Positions 53,401 to 59,650 of a DNA stretch of 64,000 bases are shown in pieces. The notes below the pieces were generated by a model that had not been told where the DNA came from, made no database searches, and was given only the letters and a program-made list of their open reading frames with translations. The translations under genes were made by a program, and so were the position numbers. The first letter of the stretch is position 1. Each line of letters begins with the position of its first letter. The DNA comes from Antennarius striatus (taxonomy: Eukaryota > Chordata > Actinopteri > Lophiiformes > Antennariidae), in assembly GCF_040054535.1 (NCBI RefSeq), contig NC_090781.1, forward strand, positions 15,056,982 through 15,120,981, written 5' to 3'.

Positions 53401-56400
53401 CATTGATTATGGCTTATTAGAGTTGAGTCGCACCTGCTAAACTGCAGGTGAACTTACCCTGGACTGATAAAATTAACCTTCAGCAGCCTTTGTGAAACTG
53501 CAAACCCTGGGTTTACAGGCTCAGGGTAAGTCAACCCAGAGCCACAGGTTATACTCTGGGTTTGTTAACCCTCTTTCATGAAACGGACCACTGGCTGGAG
53601 GAGGATGTGGAACGCACAAATATAATATGCTATTATGGCTAATTTGTATGATGTTTCCAGTCCACTTATATGAACCACATGTGATTTATTTATAGGCTAT
53701 TGTGAGTAACGAAACACCATCGCCACAATGTCGGATGTACGACATAGCGCATCCTGGCTGCTCATCAGGCAGAGAACACATGACTGCCTCAAGACATTCT
53801 GACAGAAAATACACTTAATACATCTGCAGCCACATAAGGAATAAGATGAGAGACTTTTCTTGGCCTTACAGATGAGGGGAAAGTATCCAGATGGACCTGA
53901 CTGACCATCCCACAGGCAAACAAGGCTAGAAACTGAAAAGGGTGTGTGCAAGTAAATGTGAAAGTGTAACGTCACTCAAAATTTGTGTCTTTAGCTCCCT
54001 ATCACAATCTGCATGGCTTGTGCATGAGAAGGTATTTCTATGGAACTAGATGATTCTTAAAGTATCCCCTACTGGATAAGCAATCAACCAAAGTGATGAG
54101 AATTGTCTCATCAAGAAAATTAGTTGGCCTATCTCTTGCTGTTGAGACAACCTTCAGGCATACAGCGGTGGTTGTCGTGGAACAGAATTGAGCTATGATT
54201 CTGACTGAAGCTATGAGGGGGTGTTTATAAGCCAACAGAATTCCCTTATGGCAAGGACAATACCATGTAGGATGGGCCACTCTAATTAGCTTCTTTCATC
54301 AAAAGTGTCTATTTCAAGGCAGATATTAAAAGAGACAAATATCTGTTATAAACTGCAATTTACATGACTGTCCATATTAAACTGTCGGTCAGACGCAGCA
54401 ATTACACATCAAGCGACAAAAAAATACAATCAGAAAAAGATAGGTGTGGGATGAAAGAAATACTGAAAAGCATGATCAACCTGGCCTTGTAACTAAGACA
54501 CACAGTTCTTTTCTATACAAGCTCAAGCTAAAGGTGATCACATGAATATGCGTAACACTCCTGTAAACAGGGATAATCTGTTTCTGTGAAAACAAAACGA
54601 ATCAACCCAACCCCATGTGCATACATACATGCACACACACTTTTTTCTCCATCCACTGCAAGTGGTGAGTCATCCCTCTATTCACGTCACTGAGAGATGA
54701 GTGCACCCTGTGACAGGCCAGTTAGTAGCAGTCACACTGATCTATGTGGCACCTCTCAGCTCTTTGTTTCTCCTCTGATAGAGACTATGCATGCTCACTC
54801 CCTATCAAGAAGGTTTACTCAGCTTGTAATGTGGGCCAATGTGGGAGGCTAAGTCAGACAGGAGTAAGGAGAAGAGACTGCTGTGAGCACAATGATGGCT
54901 TCTTGCCTGGGTAACAATCTTCATGGATCAAACTCCCTTGGGTTAGTGCCCAGATTGCACCGAATTATATTATTTTTCTGCCTCAGCTGCTCAAATTACC
55001 ATGGGGTGGAATGAACTAGAAACATGTAACTGAGGCCCATAACCTAAAAATGTAAGATTCCAAAGAAATATGAGACCATCAACCAGATGGTGTATCTATA
55101 AAAGAGAAAAGGCAAAAAATCTTCATCTCCCATACTGGAAATTCAATTAGCTTTGAAACTGAATGGGCAAACTTAGCATTTCACTTCTAATAGTAATGTG
55201 TTATTGAGTTTTTGTTACTTCTGCCACCCATGGTTGAAAATGGCAACGTGGTGTGCGGCTTTAGTTTGTTTGTTTGTTTGTGTGTGGGTCATTCAAAATT
55301 ATTTCAATGAATTTTTGTGGTAAATCCCTGGGGAGGTGAACACGAGGTTAGATTTTGAGGTTAATGACCCTATGACACTTCCTAGGTAGTTCAAATTCTT
55401 TAGTGAGGGTTTTTGAGAAGTGTCATCATCATACCAAGCCAATCAAAGACATAGCGGTGTGAGTAATGGTATTGCCACAGTACTAACTTTCCACGATGGA
55501 GCTATGCACTCTATGAGTGCCCTCAAGCCTGACAGTGTCACCTGACAGTGTATGTCATTGCAGGACTGAAATACGCAATATCACACAAAACTATATACAC
55601 ATTGTTTTAAAATCACGGCTGCTATCAAACCATCATCTTTACAAGGCTAAAACATAATAAACAATAAGCCATAATTTATTATTAATTTACAGTGTTGAAA
55701 TACTAAATCTGGGCCCATATCTAGGTTTTGATAGGAAAGAGGCGAAGCACATAATTTTTAGTCACATGCAGGGTGCTCCAAATCGCAAAAATGTATACCA
55801 CAAACACCGTGGGCAGACTTTTCATGTGCATGCTTTAAGGTATTACCCACATTCTGTAGTGAAATACCTATTGGTAAAAGCATGTCCTGGCCTCATGTGT
55901 AGTCTTTATTCAAGATACCATCCTGCATCATCTATTGCACAAATGCGGTACTTTGATTTTGTCTGACTGGCATGCATCTGTTGAGCACAATATACAGTAC
56001 AGTGATACCTCTACTTACGAATGTCTCTACTTACGAAATTTTCTACTTACGAAATTTCTCAGCAGGAAAATATTACCTCTACCTACGAAAGAAATTTAGA
56101 CTTACGTAATGTAAAAACACAGTATCGGCTGATACTCGAATAAAAACACCATCGGTTGATACCCAAATCTCCCACAGGTTCCTGAACACAACATTCTCAT
56201 AGCTGCTCTGCCATTGGCTATTATCTATTACGTATATTCCTGGCATCCCATTGGCTAAGAGGGATGCCACTCAACCTCTGTGTGGAGCTAGAACGGTGCT
56301 TATAGAGTGTCTCGGCATTTTGGCACTCGACCCGTGAGGTGTTCTGATAGTTTTGCTCATTTTGCTCATTTCCTCGTGGCAGGAACCATAAAAACACAAG

Positions 56401-57436
56401 TTAAGCAGTCCAGAGTTCTACTGGTGTAATTTGTGTAAAAATATATTAATGCATCTAACAAAGATCCATTCCCCATGCACGCACACGCGCGCACACACGC
56501 ACACGCACACACACACACACAGAAAAACCTACACACGTGTGTAGGTTATTCTATTTGAATAAGTCAAACAAAAATTAAGCAGGCTCTGATTGCTTGGCCA
56601 GTGATTATTATTGGTCAGTATTTGCTCTTAATTTGATTGGTAGCTTTTAAATGAAGACAGACGAGAAAAATTGATCAGAAGCAGCAAAAATGAAATGCCA
56701 TAAAATACCACACAATACACTTTGTAAAAAGAGACCACTACTTATAAAACGTCAGTTTATAGTAGATAAATGTCATGAACAACCAAATGCATGACTTAAC
56801 AGGAATTGGAGTTTGGAATGACAAACACTAATTCAGTGTTCCCTGTCAGAGATGAAAGGAAACACAGCATCAACAAACTGCTGGGGTAGTGGCTTCAGGC
56901 CATGTAATCCTCAGAATAAAGACTATGACAATTCTATCCATATTCGCTGTTACCAAATTATGTGTTCTCTTTATTTTTTAAAACTGCCTAGCATCCATTT
57001 CTTTGAAGACAGCAATGTTTATGGCCTCCACATTTTAATAGTTTTTTTTTATTATGACACTGTCATCCACACATGATAACATAAGGAAGGTTTCTTTGTC
57101 TGGCTGATACCTCTATCAAGCAATGACAGGCACCAAAAACGATAATGAACATGTGGGCATTTAATCACAATCATCTTAAAAAAGACTGATATTAATTGAA
57201 GATCATCATCTTTGGAGATGTACTATGATTAATCGAGCTAGATGGGGTTTTTTTAATAAAGTAAAATTAAGCGGTTATTTTGTGATACAAAAATATTTCA
57301 TGACACCACAAATTCCAACTCACCACAAAGACAGACGTGATGGTAAGAGAATATTCTTACCTGTGATACACTGAAACTGACCATCCTCTCGTCGAATAGT
57401 AAAGGCCTCACCTGGGTTTACCTGCACCAGGATTAC
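23092..57436 (-). CDS. fndc3a: fibronectin type III domain-containing protein 3A, N terminus missing
   Basis: Twenty-four minus-strand exons join without a frame break to 1204 residues; human FNDC3A has 1198. The order is VILVQVNPGEAF...GQFQCITG, then PAQVPMMSPNGSVPP, a Pro/His-rich block, the basic SKTFERLQKKLKERQ helix, nine fibronectin type III domains from about residue 246 to 1130, a Ser/Gly/Arg linker, and a C-terminal membrane segment ending IQYFVIK (about 1181-1204). FNDC3A-type rather than FNDC3B-type signatures include VDGGSPVSCYSVEM, NSLGAGPFSH, KGPCHTHKVQRLNESTSY and RRSLTDEQC. It is known as a tail-anchored secretory-pathway protein, needed for spermatid-Sertoli adhesion in mouse and for fin-fold matrix in zebrafish. 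The first coding exon (about 30 residues) was not found. All introns are GT-AG; the acceptor at 35668 is weak. Confidence 0.93.
23927..24051 (-). CDS. fndc3a: fndc3a exon, FN3 domain 9 start
   Basis: 125 bp with APKVERLDDNCCEVTWEAL, PMKGDPILYALQ and NSEFKQ. Acceptor CCACCCTCCAG, donor CAG/GTACTG. Confidence 0.92.
24894..25060 (-). CDS. fndc3a: fndc3a exon, FN3 domain 8
   Basis: 167 bp with FLSLYKGPCHTHKVQRLNES, SYTFRIQAFNEAGEGPFSN and TTPRSPPAPVK. Acceptor TCATTGCAG, donor AAAG/GTACAG. Confidence 0.93.
25317..25529 (-). CDS. fndc3a: fndc3a exon, FN3-7 to FN3-8
   Basis: 213 bp with IRIQALNSLGAGPFSHSFKL, KTKPLPPQPPRLEC and QYQLQMGDKSG. Donor GCAG/GTCAGT. Very close to the human protein. Confidence 0.93.
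25795..26165 (+). repeat. Tigger/mariner-like non-autonomous repeat
   Basis: It begins around tgcagtggtccctccataat, then carries caaaatttcacaaaaaacc and a closing ctgagtctgcgaaaggtgaa. Internally deleted fish elements with CAGTNNTCCCTC ends have this layout. It lies in the fndc3a intron between 25529 and 27388. No coding capacity. Confidence 0.5.
27030..27250. mobile_element. mariner-like MITE with TIRs
   Basis: The left end cagtgcccaacttacaagg and the right end cctaagttgggactgccta are imperfect reverse complements, with TA at each border. About 220 bp, no ORF, in an fndc3a intron. The CAGTNCCCAACTTA ends suit a Tc1/mariner-type element; the family is not named. Confidence 0.6.
27388..27740 (-). 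CDS. fndc3a: fndc3a exon, FN3-6 to FN3-7 with acidic run
   Basis: 353 bp, the largest exon. It opens with AVNVAGVGPFSEAVLCQTP, carries a 12-residue all Asp/Glu run (codons 27573-27608), then YSPSTCLGICWDPPCDHGSE and LQPDTSY. Human has only a few acidic residues (DDEIEN) at this place. Confidence 0.93.
28371..28520 (-). CDS. fndc3a: fndc3a exon, FN3 domain 6
   Basis: 150 bp with CNGAQVTEFRLEWGAAEG, SGSGLSHEMKGLLPATSYFC and RVQ. Phase 0 on both sides. Confidence 0.93.
28670..28783 (-). CDS. fndc3a: fndc3a exon, FN3-5 to FN3-6
   Basis: 114 bp with FGHPSERYEVTTGPGAPDQC, then KSPSCVVVSWE. Donor GAG/GTAAGC. Confidence 0.92.
28955..29130 (-). CDS. fndc3a: fndc3a exon, FN3 domain 5
   Basis: 176 bp with PPQVDGGSPVSCYSVEMSG, REVYQGPELDCSVGGLMPGK and TYSFRLKAANKAG. 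This is among the segments most similar to mammalian FNDC3A. Confidence 0.93.
29365..29470 (-). CDS. fndc3a: fndc3a exon, FN3-4 to FN3-5
   Basis: 106 bp encoding LSETLQVQTPAVPPGLCQPP, then RLVGKPKAKEVQLRW. Human has SESLLVQTPAVPPGPC. The acceptor is TTTGCAAG (AAG, less common). Confidence 0.9.
29882..30000 (-). CDS. fndc3a: fndc3a exon, FN3 domain 4
   Basis: 119 bp with LSWVQVYSGLAKEHVCEGL, KPGCSYQARVYCMSEGGQSP. Acceptor TTGCTCCTAG, donor CCCG/GTGAGT. Confidence 0.92.
30104..30172 (-). CDS. fndc3a: fndc3a exon, FN3 domain 4
   Basis: 69 bp encoding EPPKDNGGAEVTDYIVELSE and DLT. DPPKDNGGA is the human equivalent. Confidence 0.92.
30724..30862 (-). CDS. fndc3a: fndc3a exon, FN3-3 to FN3-4
   Basis: 139 bp with VAAYNSEGKSNPSQVVEF, then DKPSSPSRPVIRGRV and SFKMVW. 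Donor TGGG/GTGAGT, phase 1. Confidence 0.92.
31212..31254. repeat. perfect 15-bp inverted repeat
   Basis: gcaagcatgccaagt (31212-31226) and acttggcatgcttgc (31240-31254) are exact reverse complements with a 13-base loop. It lies inside the fndc3a intron at 30.9-34.6 kb. Confidence 0.95.
32198..32653. mobile_element. long inverted-repeat element (MITE-like)
   Basis: Arms of about 110 bases (32198-32312 and 32541-32653) are imperfect reverse complements, from tgtctaag...tagtccaagtaaaact to the mirror agttttacttggacta...cttagaca. They also share caagctttcaattgttg with caacaattgaaaacttg. The centre is G/C-run rich (32310-32395). Inside each arm a 36-base block starting atagtcatacaaaatatt (32242 and 32575) runs in the same direction rather than inverted. 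No ORF. Family unknown. Confidence 0.7.
32830..33550. other. intronic stretch with GC-rich hairpins
   Basis: No exon. It includes a GC-rich patch at 33060-33185, with the decamer gctatttccg and its inverse, and aaatagcggcgc repeated twice. A perfect palindrome lies at 33281-33318. It is probably an undefined repeat, since CpG-rich DNA is odd in this AT-rich intron. Confidence 0.35.
33281..33318. repeat. perfect 17-bp inverted repeat, 4-base loop
   Basis: tggcatcctgagcttgc (33281-33297) pairs exactly with gcaagctcaggatgcca (33302-33318) around tagc. Confidence 0.95.
33720..33890 (+). repeat. dispersed repeat module (CCAACCGGTC ... GGGAGTTTTT)
   Basis: It contains cacccaaccggtcaaggcgg, ttggccac and tttcttcctcaacgaggg followed by agtttttactcg. 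This is a block I recall as common in fish repeats and 3' UTRs. It directly precedes the SINE-like repeat at 33890, so the two may be one composite element. Confidence 0.5.
33890..34205 (+). repeat. tRNA-headed SINE-like dispersed repeat
   Basis: The head atgtggcgcagtgggtag resembles a tRNA A box, with a weak B box near 33945. The body contains ttctccccgtgtctgcgtgg, aaaaacatgcgcttcaggtt, aattgcccgtaggagt and ggacaggctccagc, ending near aatgaagcggtagacg. It is the same family as the minus-strand copy at 13382-13825. Confidence 0.7.
34579..34665 (-). CDS. fndc3a: fndc3a exon, FN3 domain 3
   Basis: 87 bp encoding 29 residues, GYGFQPSYDGEELSCNVRNL and HRNTKYKFR; human has SGYGFKPKYDGEDLAYTVKN here. 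It is short and lies opposite a longer plus-strand open frame, so it is easily missed. Acceptor GTCCTAG, donor AGG/GTAAGG. Confidence 0.9.
35193..35367 (-). CDS. fndc3a: fndc3a exon, FN3-2 to FN3-3
   Basis: 175 bp with EFSEVVDLFTS, then ELEMAGVTWLCLKWQRP and IYYILEMEEEGS. The acceptor lies in a strong pyrimidine tract. Donor TCG/GTATGT. Confidence 0.92.
35544..35668 (-). CDS. fndc3a: fndc3a exon, FN3 domain 2
   Basis: 125 bp with GKGTGVYEQCYYGPQKQYRV, then KLSPASRYSFRLAAKNDMG. The acceptor by homology is AATAAAG, poor in pyrimidines. An in-frame AG 18 bases earlier would add TFYSIK. Confidence 0.85.
36148..36201 (-). CDS. fndc3a: fndc3a exon, FN3 domain 2
   Basis: 54 bp encoding APCDNGSKIQNYILQWDE, which matches human APSDNGSKIQNFVLEWDE. 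Phase 0 on both sides. Confidence 0.92.
36763..36901 (-). CDS. fndc3a: fndc3a exon, end of FN3-1 and start of FN3-2
   Basis: 139 bp with SPSEAVSFTT closing domain 1 and EPDPPNPPKKTSGTKNTLVL opening domain 2. Donor AAG/GTAAAT. Confidence 0.9.
36987..37046 (-). CDS. fndc3a: fndc3a exon, FN3 domain 1
   Basis: 60 bp encoding GEELSAALEDLRPATDYHI, the E-F strand LxPxTxY signature of fibronectin type III domains. Confidence 0.9.
37158..37324 (-). CDS. fndc3a: fndc3a exon, FN3 domain 1 core
   Basis: 167 bp with VSDIQPRGAAVSWRAI at the start and SYEVSISFSGKDGKYKSLY at the end. The middle is more divergent from mammals than elsewhere. Confidence 0.9.
38190..39232 (+). mobile_element. degenerate RTE-like LINE fragment
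   Basis: The plus strand keeps scattered coding similarity. KLRQESYRAWLACG (about 38344) is a linker motif of fish RTE-type elements. The 3' part, aagttcttgatttaacggtcga (in two pieces) through gttgaggtgattcaggcatc to cggaagaagaggaag, matches the tail of the same group. The middle is deleted and the frame is full of stops. The 62534-62850 insertion belongs to the same kind of element. Confidence 0.7.
39292..39350 (-). CDS. fndc3a: fndc3a exon before FN3 domain 1
   Basis: 59 bp encoding ELDKEAQALQALLSTISKPV, the equivalent of human EETKAFEALLSNIVKPV. Acceptor TCTCCTCAG, donor GTG/GTTAGT. Confidence 0.9.
39455..39860 (+). repeat. Tigger-like non-autonomous repeat
   Basis: It starts acagtaatccctcgttactc, then gcggttaatgcattccagg, and later holds caaaatcagcaaaaagaagc. 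CAGTAATCCCTCG...CGCGGTTAATG is the end sequence of Tigger-type elements. No ORF. It lies in the fndc3a intron between 39350 and 40664. Confidence 0.55.
39930..39969. repeat. perfect 19-bp palindrome, 2-base spacer
   Basis: tgtggaattaataacaact (39930-39948) and agttgttattaattccaca (39951-39969) are exact reverse complements. Confidence 0.95.
40664..40957 (-). CDS. fndc3a: fndc3a exon, basic helix and linker
   Basis: 294 bp encoding VSAESHPQHGRPPF, DDRTSKTFERLQKKLKERQ, then SPPPSPQK and a Gly/Lys-rich linker. The helix matches the FNDC3A ERSSKTYERLQKKLKDRQ segment. Donor GGAG/GTAAGG. Confidence 0.9.
41293..41539 (-). CDS. fndc3a: fndc3a exon, Pro/His-rich region
   Basis: 247 bp beginning IIEENGVRRVLVLPQQPEFH, then HHPPPPPHAH, AMMPPPPHLYTG and a Tyr/Gln segment. 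This low-complexity N-terminal region is typical of the family. The donor CAGG/GTGTGT is phase 1. Confidence 0.9.
41655..41731 (-). CDS. fndc3a: fndc3a exon, PAQVPMMSPNG block
   Basis: 77 bp encoding GPAQVPMMSPNGSVPPIYVP and PGYVSQ. It is separated from the preceding exon by a 15.6-kb repeat-filled intron. Acceptor TTTGTAG, donor CAG/GTATTC. Confidence 0.92.
42148..44610 (-). pseudogene. degenerate hAT DNA transposon
   Basis: The minus strand holds broken pieces of a ZBED-type hAT transposase in the right order. They are a DVWTGHATQAYLGVSCHFL segment (near 43.7-43.8 kb), HGWAGHTLQLIVNTALKET, VSTRWNSTFHMIERLLEQPW (43274-43618), and the C-terminal dimerisation piece KSFLCIPVTSTLSEQIFSTA (42648-42887). 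Frameshifts and stops separate them. Terminal repeats and the 8-bp duplication could not be fixed, so the limits are approximate. It lies in the large fndc3a intron. Confidence 0.75.
44611..46260. other. intronic, no feature seen
   Basis: AT-rich fndc3a intron. Short open frames are present without domain or splice support, and I recognise no repeat here. Confidence 0.35.
46270..47180 (+). pseudogene. LINE ORF1-like relic with FP-type C-terminal domain
   Basis: The plus strand encodes a coiled-coil-like Glu/Lys segment (46380-46480, broken). Then come GGRRPPAMLTKLQNL, GFKLKGKNVYKNENLTKKNA and LKKNGLIDNTWTNNCRIFVK (46745-46963), continuing in another frame to 47166. The LKG-xx-IYINEDLT and WT-x-GKIFVK pattern is that of the FP-type domain found in ORF1-like proteins of mobile elements. 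Internal stops and a frameshift make it dead. The parent element is not identified. Confidence 0.5.
47440..48080. repeat. possible hAT-type repeat relic
   Basis: It begins aaagtggtcggcaacctta followed by aacgtttggagagagg, an end type seen in hAT-derived repeats (GGGTCGGCAACC). The other end is unclear, and no transposase was read. Confidence 0.3.
48570..48855 (+). repeat. dispersed repeat, copy A of a pair
   Basis: cggatgctgatgttgatgtt and then gtgaagtcggttatatta, acctgtcc match the block at 60527-60600 (cggatgttgttgttgaagtt, gtaaagtctgctgtaata, acatgtcc). The right end has atatcgaaagatataaatcg. Unclassified. Confidence 0.55.
49145..49825. repeat. non-autonomous repeat with internal direct copies
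   Basis: Two imperfect direct copies of an ~55-base block, tttttgaaaacgc...gtctgcaactttttctatctgggg (about 49236-49290) and ttttcgaaaacgc...gaagtttttccatctgggg (about 49730-49775), lie in a stretch rich in gtgtggacgg and acatgtgga-type words. Fish MITEs use such wording. No ORF is convincing. Confidence 0.45.
49826..51838. other. intronic, no gene seen
   Basis: fndc3a intron. A less AT-rich patch at 50250-50400 has a polypyrimidine run and regulatory-looking words (AP-1-like TGAGTCA). Nothing else was recognised. Confidence 0.35.
51840..53595. mobile_element. PIF/Harbinger-like element
   Basis: The left end ggggttcatttcacaaagca then ggttta and the right end ttaaccctctttcatgaa then acggaccactgg are inverted, as in fish Harbinger ends (GGTCCGTTTCACAAAGCAGG). 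Inside, on the minus strand at 52117-52323, is a short frame with EGYRINFLKKYRKQIVVYLD and IRRADQEIEILEHKLEV. It resembles the coiled tail of the Myb-like partner protein of these elements. No DDE transposase was found, so it is defective. Confidence 0.6.
53596..55975. other. intronic, no feature seen
   Basis: fndc3a intron of mixed composition. The open frames (53697-53975, 54038-54280) lack domain or splice evidence, and nothing further was recognised. Confidence 0.35.
55995..56345 (+). repeat. mariner/Tigger-like repeat with tandem TACTTACGAA
   Basis: It starts tacagtgatacctctactta; the unit ctacttacgaa occurs three times within 56012-56060, followed by a variant ctacctacgaa. CAGTGATACCTCTACTTACGAA-type ends belong to mariner-superfamily repeats. 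No ORF. Confidence 0.5.
56346..57360. other. intronic, no feature seen
   Basis: A CA-rich microsatellite lies at about 56478-56521. The rest is AT-rich intron without recognised content. Confidence 0.35.
57361..57436 (-). CDS. fndc3a: fndc3a first visible coding exon
   Basis: It encodes VILVQVNPGEAFTIRRED and GQFQCIT, nearly identical to human FNDC3A. The acceptor is TGTCTCTACAG and the donor ACAG/GTAAGA (phase 1). The codons before it, including the usual start Met, are not in the recognised sequence. Confidence 0.92.
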
Positions 57437-58813
57437 CTGTAGAGACAAGGCAAATTTTCTGTTTCAAAAGTCATTTAATTTCACTATCAACAGTCATGGT
57501 AACAAAAAAAAGCAATCTGCCAATTTTGAGCATTTCTATAAGGCAACACAATTAAAGGAAGGAAAAAACACAAATAAAGCAGCGCCAGTAAAAATTTAAG
57601 GCCAAATGCTTCGAACTGCTTAGAATACGTAGTGTGAACAAAAGCTTTTGGCAGTTGAACAATAGTGTCATCAAGAAAATCTCAGAAAAACAGGAATAAG
57701 ATAAAAAAGAAATACAAAATGTAAATCAATGAAATAATGGCTAAATGTTTAATTTTCACTTCACAATTTTCCAGGCATGTATTAAAGCAAAATACATTTA
57801 TTCAGTGTGAAACTGTTCATAGGCCATCAAAACAAATCTATGTGTATATTTCAAGAACAGTCGGAAGATGATGCCTATACATGTCAAACATGAACAAAGC
57901 TAAATAACTCACTGTTGCCATCACCTTTCAACACAACTGTATTAATTTCAAAAGCTGATTCATGACTGAACTAGTTTTCCCTGTCTTAATGTGCATTACT
58001 CCACTTCATCCATGAAACTGAAAACTACCAACTGTTACCAGCTCAAACAATCATGCAGGTACACATTGCTAACCTAAACTAATTAAAGCTCACTTAGTCA
58101 TTTACAAACATTTTGTGAATTAGAACTGAACAAGAAAAAGTCCAAAGAGCAAACCTTTTCAACTACTTCAATGTTCTTTACACATCAAATGAACTGATTC
58201 ACTATTTTCTAAAGCAACAGGTCACATTATGTGACAAAACCCCAAACTACTATGTATCACCATGTATAGTCTAAAAAATCATCTCAAATTCACAACTCTC
58301 ATAACTTATTAGAAGAAACTTCTAAACAATACACATAGCTAGGTTTTTGTTGCCCAGCAATGTTTGTAGGCGTGAGTTACCTCACTCTTGTGGATGTCGT
58401 AGAATCTACACTCCCTCGACAAAGGTCTTTGGCTATCGTTCTCTTCAAGTACAGAAAACATCAGCACCTCCATCTCTGACACTGCTGCCAGCAGGGAAAG
58501 AGCCCTTTGACTGCCACACACAAAAGCTCATATGTTCATACACACCCACATACGAGGCAGCGTCAGCAGCAAGTGTAGATAGTGAAGGGGGGGAGGGGGG
58601 TTCTAAATGAATTCAAAGTCTAGACAATACCAAGTCAGATGCATGTGTACGTTTGTTGCCCACCTCTTCTATGTAAAGGAAACTCCCCTCCGAGCATGAT
58701 TCGCCCTTCATTTTATCATTGGAATTTACATTTTTAAATAAATGCTGAGACATTCATCACATGAAATCAAAAGGAAACAAATTGTGATTGCAAAGCATCT
58801 GACTGCTACTTAC
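57437..58813. other. probable fndc3a 5' intron
   Basis: No exon with family similarity was found. A minus-strand frame at 58339-58521 ends near a GAG/GTAACT donor-like site but has no supporting resemblance. Confidence 0.35.
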
Positions 58814-59650
58814 TGTTGCCCGCATTGCTATTCCTCATTCAGGCGTCGCTATTCATGCAGTCACTGATGCTCCAGGGTCTACCAGACCCTCCACTACTTC
58901 ACCCAACTCTTAAGAAAAATCCCATGACCTGAGATGCTAACACATCTGGCTGCGCTGATCCTTTACACCCTCCACCTCCATCACCTCCTGCATAAAATCT
59001 AAAGGAACTCGAGAGTGGTGGAAAGCGCAGAAGGAGTTATTCAGGCAGATGGGACTTAGTCTCTTGCACTGGATGTAACCTTCACAGAAAGTGTAGCGTG
59101 AATCTCTTAGTTGCTCAGCCTGGTTCAGTCTCATATGGTCCATGGAGGCACTCGCTGCAGAAGACGGCTTGTTCACTCTTGCTTCTGGCTCCAGTGCAGC
59201 TTCCCTACCGTCAGTATCCACAGCAACCCCTTCAACAAATAAGCCACAGCGATGTATGCGCCAAACCTTCAGAGAAGAGACTGAAACCTTATCAGCAGTG
59301 GCCACTCTTTGCAAAAGCAGGTAGCTGAACCCATGAAAACAGGACCACAGTTACAAGAGAGACTGGATGATGCCTCACATCTGTTTGCTATTCAGTTTCC
59401 TTCTGCCTTTGCCACTGACTGTGTGCCAGTTCAGTTAATGCCTGTTGTGCTCCTTGAAATGGTTAATTTCAATAGCATTCCACCAGGGCGTGATCATAAC
59501 ACAGCTGAGCCGGCAAAGATATAAGGGTTCCGTAGCATGGGGAGTCCTTTGTTCTGCCTTTTTTTCACAACAACAACAATGGCGTGAGGGAGCAGAGCGA
59601 CCCACGCAGCTCTGAGGCTGACACATACGACTACGCTACAGTCCCGCTCC
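58814..59650 (-). other. candidate alternative fndc3a first exon, speculative
   Basis: The minus strand ends ATG CGG GCA ACA then GTAAGT, a consensus donor in phase 0. That is the phase needed to join the first recognised fndc3a exon (which starts VILVQVNPG). The region is less AT-rich than its surroundings and also contains an unrecognised 125-codon frame (58937-59314) with five clustered cysteines. None of this resembles the known N terminus, so it may be chance. Confidence 0.2.

Noticed and set aside
23092..57436. Naming the FN3 gene fndc3b
   Set aside because: NSLGAGPFSH, KGPCHTHKVQRLNESTSY, VDGGSPVSCYSVEM and the IQYFVIK end match FNDC3A better than FNDC3B.
58339..58521. Minus-strand frame ending near GAG/GTAACT as an fndc3a first exon
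   Set aside because: The phase fits, but the sequence does not resemble the FNDC3 N terminus and has no acceptor or promoter evidence.
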